DNA of 64,000 nt from Sphingopyxis sp. MSC1_008 (GTDB lineage: Bacteria > Pseudomonadota > Alphaproteobacteria > Sphingomonadales > Sphingomonadaceae): the NCBI RefSeq assembly GCF_023197165.1, contig NZ_JALPRD010000003.1, positions 372,001 to 436,000 of the forward strand, in the 5' to 3' direction. Within the stretch, counting starts at the first letter, position 1. Every line of letters begins with the position of its first letter. The notes under the pieces were generated by a model. The model saw only the letters and a list, made by a program, of their open reading frames with translations, made no database searches and was not told where the DNA came from. The position numbers and the translations under genes were made by a program. This document shows positions 8,369 to 16,514 of the stretch, one piece after another.

Positions 8369-8456
8369 CCGATTTTCACCATATTGCTTCACTTTAAGGT
8401 AACCAACGGCGCCCTAAAAGCGGTTCGACCAAGAATGAAATGCAGGGACCGAATCC

Positions 8457-8786
8457 GTGTTGGGGAATCGCACCATCGAAACCAAGAAAGCGCCCACCGC
8501 CGGGCGCGGCGCCGAACGCGCACCCGTGGCCGCACGCGCACGCTTCCGTGAGCCGGGGCTGAACCCCTTCGACGTCGAACTGTTCGACCTGTCGTCGACG
8601 GGCTTTCGCATGGTCACGTTTTTCCGGCCGGACATCGGCAAGCATATCTGGGTGAACCTGCCCGGGCTCCAGCCGCTGGAGGCGGTGGTCCGCCGCGCCG
8701 ACGGCAACAATTACGGGTGCGAATTCGTCAATCCGCTCCACCCGTCGGTGGCGAAGCATCTGCAGGTCAAGCTGCGACAAGGCTGA
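8457..8786 (+). CDS. PilZ-domain protein
   Basis: This 109-residue single-domain protein resembles PilZ. ARARFREPG gives a weak first motif, and the FDLSSTGFRMVT block matches the D/NxSxxG motif, followed by a beta-barrel ending in YGCEFVNPL. PilZ domains usually bind cyclic-di-GMP, but the RxxxR motif is imperfect here, so binding is uncertain. GTG at 8457 is used, with GCAGGG upstream, and TTG at 8460 is also possible. A second PilZ protein lies at 15815-16249 and a GGDEF protein at 53569. Confidence 0.75.
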   Translation: MLGNRTIETKKAPTAGRGAERAPVAARARFREPGLNPFDVELFDLSSTGFRMVTFFRPDIGKHIWVNLPGLQPLEAVVRRADGNNYGCEFVNPLHPSVAKHLQVKLRQG

Positions 8787-8791
8787 TAAAG

Positions 8792-8916
8792 TCCTCCCTG
8801 TCGCGCAGCGATGGGGAGGTGGCAGCGCGAAGCGCTGACGGAGGGGCCATGACGCGGCCCCTCCACCACTCGCTCCGCGAGCGATCCCCCTCCCCATGGC
8901 TACGCCATAGGGAGGA
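8792..8916. repeat. dispersed structured repeat, copy 1
   Basis: A 125-bp element bounded by TCCTCCC and its complement GGGAGGA sits between the convergent PilZ and EVE genes. It shares a long identical stretch (GGGAGGTGGCAGCGCGAAGC and onward) with a copy at 19165-19357. Several internal inverted repeats, such as GCGAAGCGC and CTCGC..GCGAG, predict a folded RNA. Confidence 0.75.
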
Positions 8917-8924
8917 TTCGGAAC

Positions 8925-9350
8925 TCAGCCCTCGGGCTTCTCCGACTTTTTCAGGATATGCTTCCACTCGGCGGGCGTCACGCGCCCGACCGACAGGCGC
9001 GACTGGCGGATCAGATCCATGTCGGCGAGCTTCGGATCGGCCTTGATCGCCGCCAGCGTCACCGGATTGGCCAGCGCGCGCACCGGCGCGACGCGCACCA
9101 CGACCCACGGCGAGCCTTTTTCGGCGGTCGGGTCGGGAAAGCTTTCCTCGGTGATCTCCATGATCCCGACGCATTCCTTGCCGATATTGCTGTGATAGAA
9201 AAAGGCCTCGTCGCCGACTTTCATCGCCATCAGGTTGAGCTTGGCGGTGTGATTGCGCACGCCGTCCCAGATGCCGGTCCCTTCACGCACGAGTTGGTCC
9301 CACGGATAGGCGTCGGGTTCGGATTTCATCAGCCAATATTGCTTGCTCAT
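8925..9350 (-). CDS. EVE domain-containing protein
   Basis: The 141-residue protein has the EVE fold signature: YWLMKSEPDAYPWDQL at the start, GIWDGVRNHTAKLNLMAMK, FFYHSN and a late VTPAEWKHILK. EVE domains bind modified bases in RNA or DNA and are related to YTH and PUA domains. The cellular target is unknown. The ATG at 9350 gives the canonical MSKQYWLMKSEP start. The gene is monocistronic and converges on a structured repeat. Confidence 0.92.
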   Translation of the reverse strand: MSKQYWLMKSEPDAYPWDQLVREGTGIWDGVRNHTAKLNLMAMKVGDEAFFYHSNIGKECVGIMEITEESFPDPTAEKGSPWVVVRVAPVRALANPVTLAAIKADPKLADMDLIRQSRLSVGRVTPAEWKHILKKSEKPEG

Positions 9351-9483
9351 GGCCGCGGGCTTAGCCGAGCCCGGCGCGGGACGAAACCGCCTTTTTCCCT
9401 TTAACCGTCGGCACACAGCGCCTAAATCGCGACTCATGATGCGCCTGACCGGCGCCGCCCCTTATCAAATGGACTGATCTCGC

Positions 9484-10413
9484 ATGACCGCTGCCGTTCC
9501 CGTCATTTCCATGTCGCTCCCCGCCGATCAGTTCGCGAAGGATTTCGGTGCGTCGTTCGAACGCTTCGGCTTCGCGATGATCACCGACCATGGCATCGAC
9601 CCCGCGCTGATCGACGAGGCGTGGGACAAGGCGAAGGCCTTCTTCGCGCTGCCCGAGGAAACCAAGCGCGCCTATCATATCGCCGGCGGCGGCGGCGCGC
9701 GCGGCTACACCCCGTTCGGGACCGAGATCGCGAAGGGCGCAAAGGAAGTCGACCTCAAGGAATTCTGGCACGTCGGCCGCGACCTGCCCGCCGGCCACCG
9801 CCTCGCCGCGCAGCAGCCGAACAATGTCTGGCCCGCCGAGGTCGAAGGCTTTCGCATAGCTTATGACAAGCTCTTCGCCGAATTCGACCGCGTCGGCGGC
9901 CGCCTCCTCTCGGGTATCGCGCGCTATCTTGGCCTTGCGCCCGATTTCTTCGACGACACCGTCGCCGACGGTAACAGCGTGATGCGCCTGCTCCATTACC
10001 CGCCCGTCGAAGCCCCCGCAAAGGGCATCCGCGCCGAGGCGCATGAGGATATCAACACGATCACGCTTCTGCTCGGCGCCGAAGAGGCCGGGCTCGAAAT
10101 CCTCGACAAGGACGGCAGCTGGCTTCCCGTCTCGCCCCCGCCCGGCGCGATGGCGGTCAATGTCGGCGACATGCTCCAGCGGCTGACCAACAACAAGCTG
10201 CCCTCGACCACCCACCGCGTCCGCAACCCCGACGCGGGCCGCGCGAGCGTCGCGCGCTATTCGATGCCCTTCTTCCTGCATTTCCGTTCGGACTATCCGA
10301 TCGAGACGCTCGAAAGCTGCGTCGATGCGTCGCATCCGGATCTCTACCCGACGCCGATCACCGCCGACGAATATCTGCAGGAGCGGCTGCGCGAGATCGG
10401 ACTCAAGAAATAG
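9484..10413 (+). CDS. 2-oxoglutarate/Fe(II)-dependent dioxygenase (IPNS-like)
   Basis: The 309-residue protein has the DIOX_N region (FGFAMITDHGIDPALID) and the jelly-roll 2OG-Fe(II) oxygenase domain. Iron ligands are His187, Asp189 and His244 and the 2-oxoglutarate Arg is probably Arg258 (ARYS). These cytosolic enzymes hydroxylate or desaturate small molecules. The substrate is not predictable here. It is followed by a GFA-type gene after 43 bp, but that gene has its own strong ribosome-binding site. Confidence 0.9.
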   Translation: MTAAVPVISMSLPADQFAKDFGASFERFGFAMITDHGIDPALIDEAWDKAKAFFALPEETKRAYHIAGGGGARGYTPFGTEIAKGAKEVDLKEFWHVGRDLPAGHRLAAQQPNNVWPAEVEGFRIAYDKLFAEFDRVGGRLLSGIARYLGLAPDFFDDTVADGNSVMRLLHYPPVEAPAKGIRAEAHEDINTITLLLGAEEAGLEILDKDGSWLPVSPPPGAMAVNVGDMLQRLTNNKLPSTTHRVRNPDAGRASVARYSMPFFLHFRSDYPIETLESCVDASHPDLYPTPITADEYLQERLREIGLKK

Positions 10414-10456
10414 GCCGCTTTGCGCTATACTGGCTGCTCTCCGGAGGAGAGTGGCT

Positions 10457-10879
10457 ATGACCTACGAAGGCGAATGCTTCTGTGGCGCGGTGAAGGTGGA
10501 GGTTACGGGCGAGCCCGAAGGCATGGGCTATTGCCATTGCCAATCGTGCCGATCCTGGTCCGGCGGGCCCGTTAACGGCTTCACTTTGTGGAAGCCCGGA
10601 AATGTCCATATCACCGAGGGAGAGGATAATGTCCGAACCTTCAACAAGACGCCGGGCAGCAGCCGCAAATATTGTAGTCAGTGTGGCGGTCATCTGATGA
10701 CCGATCATCCGGGGCTCGGCGTCGTCGATGTCTTCTCGGCGACACTGCCGACGCTCGCGTTCGTGCCGGGGCTACACATCAACTACGCCGAAACGGTGTT
10801 ACCGATGAAGGACGGGCTGCCCAAGTTCCGCGATTTCCCCGGCGCATTTGGCGGATCGGACGAGCAGGTCGCCGAATAG
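10457..10879 (+). CDS. GFA family (CENP-V/GFA domain) protein
   Basis: This 140-residue zinc-binding beta-fold protein shows ECFCGAVKVEV with Cys7 and Cys9, YCHCQSC with Cys26, Cys28 and Cys31, and later KYCSQCGG. Founding members were described as glutathione-dependent formaldehyde-activating, though most homologues have no proven activity. ATG at 10457 follows CCGGAGGAGAG at good spacing. The protein is complete in length. Confidence 0.92.
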   Translation: MTYEGECFCGAVKVEVTGEPEGMGYCHCQSCRSWSGGPVNGFTLWKPGNVHITEGEDNVRTFNKTPGSSRKYCSQCGGHLMTDHPGLGVVDVFSATLPTLAFVPGLHINYAETVLPMKDGLPKFRDFPGAFGGSDEQVAE

Positions 10880-10912
10880 CCGTGCGCTTGTAACCTTCAC
10901 CGGCCTACCAGC

Positions 10913-11317
10913 TCAGCGGTTTTTCCAAAAGTCGAACACCGCCCGCTGCTGCTCGCTTATGAAGCGTGCCGCGGCCGCACCCTCCCAAGGTCCGTCATAG
11001 CCGAGCAGCAGCGCTGTCCCGCCGACCCACCAGCCTTGCCCGGGCAGCCGATCGCTCTCGCGTACCACCAGCACCGCCAGATCGGGCTCGCCGTCCAGCG
11101 CGCTCAACCGGTCGACCTCCTCGAGCGTCTGGCAGACCGCGCGCATCTTGGGCCGCGTGAAGCGGAAACCCAGATCGCCGAGCAGTTCGGAGTAACTGAC
11201 GCTGCGTCCCTCGCGCGCCGCGTCGATCAGGATCGCGCGGATGCGCGGCGCGTCGCCCAGCGCCGACACATCGGCCGGGCTTTCCACGCCGCCTAAGCCT
11301 TGGTCTTTGGTGGCCAT
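10913..11317 (-). CDS. conserved protein of unknown function
   Basis: I do not recognise the family of this 134-residue protein. It contains a charged helical first half (RIRAILIDAAREGRSVSYSE, then LLGDLGFRFTRPKMRAVCQT) that could be a winged helix, and a C-terminal Trp/Gly-rich half (GQGWWVGGTALLLGYDG). The ATG at 11317 is chosen because a longer reading only mirrors the upstream gene. Its start overlaps the DUF1295 gene by 25 bp on the same strand, so it is probably the third gene of an operon with DUF1295 and a PlsC-like acyltransferase. Confidence 0.75.
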   Translation of the reverse strand: MATKDQGLGGVESPADVSALGDAPRIRAILIDAAREGRSVSYSELLGDLGFRFTRPKMRAVCQTLEEVDRLSALDGEPDLAVLVVRESDRLPGQGWWVGGTALLLGYDGPWEGAAAARFISEQQRAVFDFWKNR

Positions 11318-12111
11318 GGAATGAATCCGGAGGTGCGCGCGACATAGGCAGCATAATCGGGCCGCGTCTTGTGCAGCCCCTTTTCGAGCAGCGCCTTGCC
11401 CGACCATTTGGTGAGCGTGAAGGTCAGGAAGACCGGCCCGATCACGCTCGCGAGCGCGGGCGCCCAGCCGAGGTCGGCGACCACCAGCCAGATGCCCCAC
11501 CAGGTCAAAGCGTCGCCGAAATAATTGGGATGGCGCGTATAACGCCACAGCCCGGTGTCGAGCACTTTGCCCGTGTTCGCGGAATTTTTGCGGAATCGAT
11601 CGAGCTGCGCGTCACCGATGCTCTCGAACGCGATGCCGGCGAGTGCCGCCGCCGCGCCGATCCCGCCGAGGACACCGACGCCGCCGTCCGGAGCCACGGC
11701 ACTCGCCCAGATGCCGATCTGCGCGGGCAGGCAGGTGATGAACAGCAACGGCGCCTGCGTCATGAACACCATGAGCAGTGCGGTCGTCGCCCAGCCCCAC
11801 TTCCGCTTCGCCATCGTGTGTGCGAGAATCTTCTTGTAGCGCGGATCCTCGCCATGGCTCGCCCAGCGGATCGTCAGATGGATCGCGAGCCGCAGCCCCC
11901 ATAGCGAGGTCAGGCCGAGGAGCAGCTTGGCATGCGCGCCCTCTGCGCCGACCTGCCACCATGTGCCCCACGCGAGCAACACCATGCCGAACGCCCAGAA
12001 GGCGTCGATGAACGATACGTCGCGGATCAGCGTCGCGATGCCCCAGAGCAGCAGGATCACGCCGAGCAATCCGCCGAAATTGATCGTCAGCAGCAAAAGG
12101 GCGTCACTCAC
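11293..12111 (-). CDS. DUF1295 steroid-reductase-like membrane protein
   Basis: The 272-residue protein has about seven membrane segments and the DUF1295 hallmark GLWRYTRHPNYFGD, near residue 195, shared with steroid 5-alpha-reductase and isoprenylcysteine methyltransferase folds. Such enzymes are likely NADPH- or SAM-dependent and act on lipid substrates in the inner membrane. It overlaps the upstream PlsC-like gene by four bases (ATGA) and the downstream unknown gene by 25 bp, indicating one lipid-related operon. Confidence 0.9.
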   Translation of the reverse strand: MSDALLLLTINFGGLLGVILLLWGIATLIRDVSFIDAFWAFGMVLLAWGTWWQVGAEGAHAKLLLGLTSLWGLRLAIHLTIRWASHGEDPRYKKILAHTMAKRKWGWATTALLMVFMTQAPLLFITCLPAQIGIWASAVAPDGGVGVLGGIGAAAALAGIAFESIGDAQLDRFRKNSANTGKVLDTGLWRYTRHPNYFGDALTWWGIWLVVADLGWAPALASVIGPVFLTFTLTKWSGKALLEKGLHKTRPDYAAYVARTSGFIPWPPKTKA

Positions 12112-12731
12112 GCGCGCATGTCCGGTACCTCATCGCGGCCGACGATATCATCGATCGAGCGCGCCTGCCGCTCGGGGAATCGAGCGGTATGGCTTTTATA
12201 TACATCAAATACCTTCATCATGTCGGCGCGAAAGTCGCCCGTCGGCCAGATCAGCGGGCCGAGCCCGCCGGTCTTGGTGCCATAATCCATGAAGCCGACG
12301 ACGAGCGGCACCTTGGCCGCCATCGCGATCTGATAAAAGCCGGTGCGCCATTTCGCCGCCTTGCCGCGCGTGCCCTCGGGCGCGACGGTCAGCATGAATT
12401 CGGCGCGGCGCGCGAATTCATCGACCATCTGCTGGACGACATTGCCGCCGCCGCGGCGATCGACCGGGACGCCGCCCATCTGGCGGATAAAGCCGCCGAT
12501 CGGCCAGCGGAACAGCGACAGCTTCGCCATGAAAAAGGGGCGGATCTTGAGGTCAGCGGTCAGCCCGAGGAAATTGACGAAATCCCAGTTGCTCGTGTGC
12601 GGCGCCGCGATCAGGATGAAGCGCCGCGGTTCGGGCACCTCGCCGACCGCTTTCCATCCGCGCACCCGGTACAGCAGCAGCAACAGGCGGCGCACCGCGC
12701 GCGCTACCAGCCCCGGCGGGTCGTCATTCAT
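12108..12731 (-). CDS. lysophospholipid acyltransferase (PlsC-like)
   Basis: The 207-residue protein has the acyltransferase signature in the form HTSNWDF, with PEGTRGK as the second block. It lacks multiple membrane helices beyond an N-terminal hydrophobic stretch (VRRLLLLLYRV). It probably acylates a lysophospholipid or glycerophosphate at the inner membrane. ATG at 12731 gives a normal length, whereas an earlier start would invade the divergent promoter. It is the first gene of a three-gene operon with DUF1295. Confidence 0.88.
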   Translation of the reverse strand: MNDDPPGLVARAVRRLLLLLYRVRGWKAVGEVPEPRRFILIAAPHTSNWDFVNFLGLTADLKIRPFFMAKLSLFRWPIGGFIRQMGGVPVDRRGGGNVVQQMVDEFARRAEFMLTVAPEGTRGKAAKWRTGFYQIAMAAKVPLVVGFMDYGTKTGGLGPLIWPTGDFRADMMKVFDVYKSHTARFPERQARSIDDIVGRDEVPDMRA

Positions 12732-12864
12732 ACTCGTCACGCTTGGTCCTCTCCCTAGGCCCGGATTGCGCGAAAGCCCGCCGCGGCGCAAGGGGCCGCG
12801 CATCGCGGGCTTGCGGCGGCCCGGTCTTTCTGCTCCCTTCATCCACAAAACAGGGGAGAAAAAG

Positions 12865-14277
12865 ATGAAGACGCTTGCCGCGTTGCTGACGTCCGCCATG
12901 CTGTTTTCGGCGCCCGCGATCGCCGCCGAGGCGCAGCCGCGCCCCGACCAGCTCGCGTTCCGCGATCTTTACAAGGAGCTGGTCGAGACGAACACGACGC
13001 TTTCGTCGGGCAGTTGCACGCTTGCCGCCGAGCGCATGGCGGCGCGGCTGAAGGCGGCGGGCATCCCCGACAGCCAGCTGACTCTGTTCGCCACCCCCGA
13101 AAACCCCAAGGAGGGCGGCCTCGTCGCCGTCTATCCGGGCACCAGCAAAACCGCGAAGCCGATCCTGCTCGTCGCGCATATCGACGTCGTCGAGGCGAAG
13201 CGCGCCGATTGGGAGCGCGACCCGTTCGTCATGGTCGAGGAAAATGGCTATTTCTATGGCCGCGGCACCGCCGACGACAAGGCGCAGGCGGCCGTATGGG
13301 TCGACACGCTGATCCGTTTCCAGCAGGCGGGCTACAAGCCCAAGCGCACGGTCAAGGTCGCGCTGACGTGCGGCGAGGAAACCAATGGCGCGTTCAACGG
13401 CGTCGAATGGCTCGCCGCGAACAAGCGCGGCCTGATCGACGCTGAATTCGCATTGAACGAAGGCGGCGGCGGCGACAGCGACGGCAAGGGCAAGGTGCTC
13501 GGCCAGTCGGTGCAGGTCGGCGAAAAGACCTTCGCGAACTTCCGGGTAGAGACGAGAAATCCCGGCGGGCACAGTTCGGCGCCGGTGCCCGACAATGCGA
13601 TTTACGAGCTTTCGCGCGCGCTCACCAAAGTTGCGGACTATGAATTCCCGGTCGAGATGACCGACACGACGCGCCGCTTCTTCGCCGAAGCGGGCGCCGC
13701 GCGCGGCGACGAGACGGGCAGGGCGATGGCCGCGCTGGCAAAGGACCCCGCCGACAAGGCGGCCGAAGCGATCGTCAACAAGGACGCTTTCCTTCACAGC
13801 AATTTGCGCACCACCTGCGTCGCGACGTTGCTCGACGGCGGCCATGCACCCAACGCGCTGCCGCAGCGCGCGGGCGCGAACATCAACTGCCGCATCTTTC
13901 CGGGGCACAGCATCGAATCGATCAGGGACGAACTCGCCAAGGTGATCGGCGACCCGGGCGTCACGATCACCCAGCTGCCGCCCAAGCGCCCCGCGCCGCC
14001 CGCGCCGCCGCTCGACCCGAAGATCATCGGCCCGATGCAGGCGCTCGTCGACACATATTGGCCGGGGTTGAAGGTCATCCCGTCGATGGCGAATGGCTAT
14101 ACCGACGCGACCTTCCTCGGCGCGGTCGGCATCCCGACCTATGGCATCCCCGGCATGTGGGGCGACCCCGACGGCAATGGCGCGCACGGCCTCAACGAAC
14201 GTATGGAGGTGCGCTCGGTTTATGTCGGCCGCGACTATATGTTCGATCTGGTGAAAGCTTACGCCGACAGGCCTTAG
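12865..14277 (+). CDS. secreted M20/M28-type metallopeptidase
   Basis: The 470-residue preprotein has a clear signal peptide (ends near APAIAAEA, residue 23) and an M20 catalytic domain. Zinc-site motifs are LLVAHIDVV, YGRGTADDKAQ, CGEETNG with the general-base Glu, and HGLNERM near the C-terminus. A dimerisation insert (GGHSSAP) lies in the middle. It should hydrolyse dipeptides or N-acyl amino acids in the periplasm. ATG at 12865 follows AGGGGAGA. Its last four bases overlap the convergent ferredoxin reductase gene. Confidence 0.93.
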   Translation: MKTLAALLTSAMLFSAPAIAAEAQPRPDQLAFRDLYKELVETNTTLSSGSCTLAAERMAARLKAAGIPDSQLTLFATPENPKEGGLVAVYPGTSKTAKPILLVAHIDVVEAKRADWERDPFVMVEENGYFYGRGTADDKAQAAVWVDTLIRFQQAGYKPKRTVKVALTCGEETNGAFNGVEWLAANKRGLIDAEFALNEGGGGDSDGKGKVLGQSVQVGEKTFANFRVETRNPGGHSSAPVPDNAIYELSRALTKVADYEFPVEMTDTTRRFFAEAGAARGDETGRAMAALAKDPADKAAEAIVNKDAFLHSNLRTTCVATLLDGGHAPNALPQRAGANINCRIFPGHSIESIRDELAKVIGDPGVTITQLPPKRPAPPAPPLDPKIIGPMQALVDTYWPGLKVIPSMANGYTDATFLGAVGIPTYGIPGMWGDPDGNGAHGLNERMEVRSVYVGRDYMFDLVKAYADRP

Positions 14278-15089
14278 CCGACGAATGCGCGCTCGATGAC
14301 AAAATCTCCGGGCGCGGCGTTCGACCCTTCCTTGAAGCCGAGCGCCTCGAAGCGCGCCTCGAGGTCGCGGATCATCGCCATGCTGCCACACATCATGATG
14401 CGGTCGATTGCGGGGTCGAAATGCGCGGGGCCGGTCAGCGGGTGGCCGAACAGGCCGCCATTTTCGATCAGCGCGTCGATGCGCCCTTCGGTGCTGAAGG
14501 GCTGGCGCGTCACCGTCGGCAAATAATGGAATTGCAGCAGCGCCTGATCCTGCACCAGCGGATCACCCGCGAGCTGGCTTTCGAGCTCGTCGCGGAAGGC
14601 GAGGTCACTGACCTGCCGCACGCAATGGACGAGCTGGATCTGGCTGAAGCGTTCATAGATATCAGGATCGCGCGCAAGGCTGAGGAAGGGCGCGAGGCCG
14701 GTGCCGGTCGAGAGCAGGAACAATCGCTGGCCCGGCAGCAGTGCGTCGGCGACGAGCGTCCCGGTCGGCTTGCGACCGAGATAGACCGGATCGCCGGGCT
14801 GGATCTTCTGGAGCCGCGAGGTCAGCGGGCCGTCGGGCACCTTGATCGACAGAAACTCGAGCTCGTCGGCATAGGCGGGGCTGGCGATCGAATAGGCACG
14901 GAGCAACGGGCGGCCTTCGCCCGGCAGCCCGATCATCACAAACTCGCCCGAGCGGAAGCGAAAGCTCGGCGGCCGCGTGATCGTGAAGCTGAACAGATGC
15001 TCGTTCCAATGGCGCACCGAACGCACCTCCTCGACGGTCAGCGAGGCGGAGGGGGCCAGCTTGGCGGCTTCGGCAATACGGTCACTCAT
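14274..15089 (-). CDS. fpr: ferredoxin--NADP+ reductase
   Basis: The 271-residue flavoenzyme has the FAD motif RAYSIASPAY, the NADP-binding STGTGLAPFLSLARD and the C-terminal DFVIERAF tail, as in bacterial Fpr. It passes electrons between NADPH and ferredoxin or flavodoxin, with roles in iron mobilisation and oxidative stress. ATG at 15089 shares its A with the TGA of the preceding gene (TGATG), so translation is coupled. A GTG one codon earlier is an alternative. A Fur-like box lies before the first gene of the pair. Confidence 0.95.
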   Translation of the reverse strand: MSDRIAEAAKLAPSASLTVEEVRSVRHWNEHLFSFTITRPPSFRFRSGEFVMIGLPGEGRPLLRAYSIASPAYADELEFLSIKVPDGPLTSRLQKIQPGDPVYLGRKPTGTLVADALLPGQRLFLLSTGTGLAPFLSLARDPDIYERFSQIQLVHCVRQVSDLAFRDELESQLAGDPLVQDQALLQFHYLPTVTRQPFSTEGRIDALIENGGLFGHPLTGPAHFDPAIDRIMMCGSMAMIRDLEARFEALGFKEGSNAAPGDFVIERAFVG

Positions 15090-15547
15090 CACTTTGGACT
15101 TTCCTGATGTGTCATGGTGCCGGCCGCGAGGGCCGACATATCGAATCCCGCCGCGACCAGCCTCTCGATCGCGGCACCCATCGCCTTGGCGATCGGACCG
15201 ACGCTTCCTCCCTCGGCCAGCAAGGCCAGCGCCCTGCGGGCATTTGCGGCATTCCCAAGCGAAAAATCGCGCCAGAGTCCAAGCAGAATTGCTTCATCCT
15301 CTGAAATCTGGAGACAGGGCAGGGGCGCCAGCAGCAATGTTTCGGCGGCATCGCCGGCAAGCAGCGCCATCGCGACGTGAAAGTCGGACAGGGCGCCCGC
15401 GGCATCGACCGCGGCGAAACCTCGATGCAGCACCTGCGGCGGACATCGCCCGCGCTCGGCGGCATGGACCCACCCGCGCATCGCCCAGAGCAGGAATCGC
15501 CCGCCATTGCACAGGCTTTTCACCGGCCGATCGACAAAGGCGTACAT
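15089..15547 (-). CDS. unknown protein coupled to ferredoxin reductase
   Basis: The 152-residue, mostly helical protein has no recognised domain. It carries a block PCLQISEDEAILLGLW near residue 76 and a region LLWAMRGWVHAAERG near residue 19. A similar pair of blocks occurs in the unknown protein at 57825-58244. It overlaps fpr by one base and is preceded at 15597-15613 by a Fur-like palindrome. That makes an iron-responsive role next to ferredoxin reductase plausible. The ATG at 15547 has AAGG-type sequence upstream. Confidence 0.7.
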   Translation of the reverse strand: MYAFVDRPVKSLCNGGRFLLWAMRGWVHAAERGRCPPQVLHRGFAAVDAAGALSDFHVAMALLAGDAAETLLLAPLPCLQISEDEAILLGLWRDFSLGNAANARRALALLAEGGSVGPIAKAMGAAIERLVAAGFDMSALAAGTMTHQESPK

Positions 15548-15596
15548 CGCAACCCTTTCCAGCGCGCCACATGCGGCGCCGGCGGCTTATATGTTA

Positions 15597-15613
15597 TTGC
15601 GAGTCATTTGCAA
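15597..15613. promoter_or_regulatory. Fur-like box upstream of unknown-fpr operon
   Basis: TTGCGAGTCATTTGCAA is a 17-bp imperfect palindrome (6 of 8 arm positions match). It resembles alphaproteobacterial iron boxes and the better copy at 58366-58382. It lies 50 bp before the start codon at 15547. Confidence 0.55.
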
Positions 15614-15694
15614 TTTAGAATTTCTATCGGGCTGGATTGGCTGCAAGCTTGAGGGTGCACCATGGCTTGTGGCCATTAGTTGCCGATAGAGATG

Positions 15695-15779
15695 TGCGCC
15701 CCGGCGAAAGCCGGGGTCCAGAATTCCGACGCGAACCTTGCGCATTTCCGCACTGGACCCCGGCTTTCGCCGGGGTGCA
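15695..15779. repeat. inverted pair of CCCCGG..CCGGGG palindromic repeats
   Basis: Arms 15695-15721 and 15753-15779 are 27 bp and complementary with one mismatch. Each arm is itself a hairpin with core CCCCGGCGAAAGCCGGGG. The 31-bp interval contains no gene. The unit sits between the unknown-fpr operon promoter and a PilZ gene, and may also act as a terminator for the PilZ gene. Confidence 0.8.
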
Positions 15780-15814
15780 TAAGGGGCCGCTTCCCGCCCC
15801 AAACCGGCCGTTCT

Positions 15815-16249
15815 TCAGCGCTTCGTCCCGAAATGTCCGGGAAGGCCGGTGGCGCGCGACAGGCCGGGGCGCCAGGTCGAGATTTTGGGCGCCGGGACGA
15901 TCTGGAAATCGGCTTTGCTGTCGGCGGTGACGAGCTGGTCGCCATGCGCCGCGCGCAGGCGCACGGTTTCGATCGGCTTGTCTGTTTCGATCCCGAATCG
16001 GTTGCCAGCGACCCAGCGCACGGTGCCGAGCATCGCTTCGTGCCCGGGCAGGAAGACGGTGATCCGTTCGCCGATCTGCAGGACGTGCGGCCCTTGACCA
16101 CCGACGCCGGTTAGCGAAACATTGCGGATGGTGACGTCGAACTGGCCCAGCCGCTGACAGGCGAGCGCCGCCTTGACCAGCCGCGACTGCCGTGGCTGGC
16201 GCTTCTCATCCGGGGCCGGTGAGGCAGGGGAAGCCTCGGGATTCGACAT
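15815..16249 (-). CDS. PilZ-domain protein
   Basis: The 144-residue protein has a polar N-terminus (PEASPASPAPDEKRQPRQSR) and a PilZ barrel with FDVTIRNVSLTGVGGQGPHV, matching the D/NxSxxG motif, and IGERITVFLPG. The upstream RQSR could supply the c-di-GMP-binding Arg pair. It is probably a cyclic-di-GMP receptor or adaptor. ATG at 16249 excludes a low-complexity upstream extension that reads through AT-rich promoter DNA. It stands alone, with 266 bp of apparently gene-free DNA on its 5' side. Confidence 0.8.
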   Translation of the reverse strand: MSNPEASPASPAPDEKRQPRQSRLVKAALACQRLGQFDVTIRNVSLTGVGGQGPHVLQIGERITVFLPGHEAMLGTVRWVAGNRFGIETDKPIETVRLRAAHGDQLVTADSKADFQIVPAPKISTWRPGLSRATGLPGHFGTKR

Positions 16250-16514
16250 GCGCGACTCAACATTTGCCGTCCGATTCCCACCTCGGACGGTTATCTGATT
16301 GGTCCCGGCGTTAGGTCTAAATGAGGAAGGTAAATTTTCGTATATCGTGTTTGATAATATCCACGAATTATTTGGCCGGCGCGGCGCCCATGGACGCAAC
16401 AGGTGGCGGCATTCTTAACCCGCGTTCAGCGGTGCTTGCGTGCGAACCGGCTGCTCCGCCGATGTCGCCGACTGGCGGAGCGGGGCGAGCCATGCTTTCG
16501 GTCCTCAACCCACC

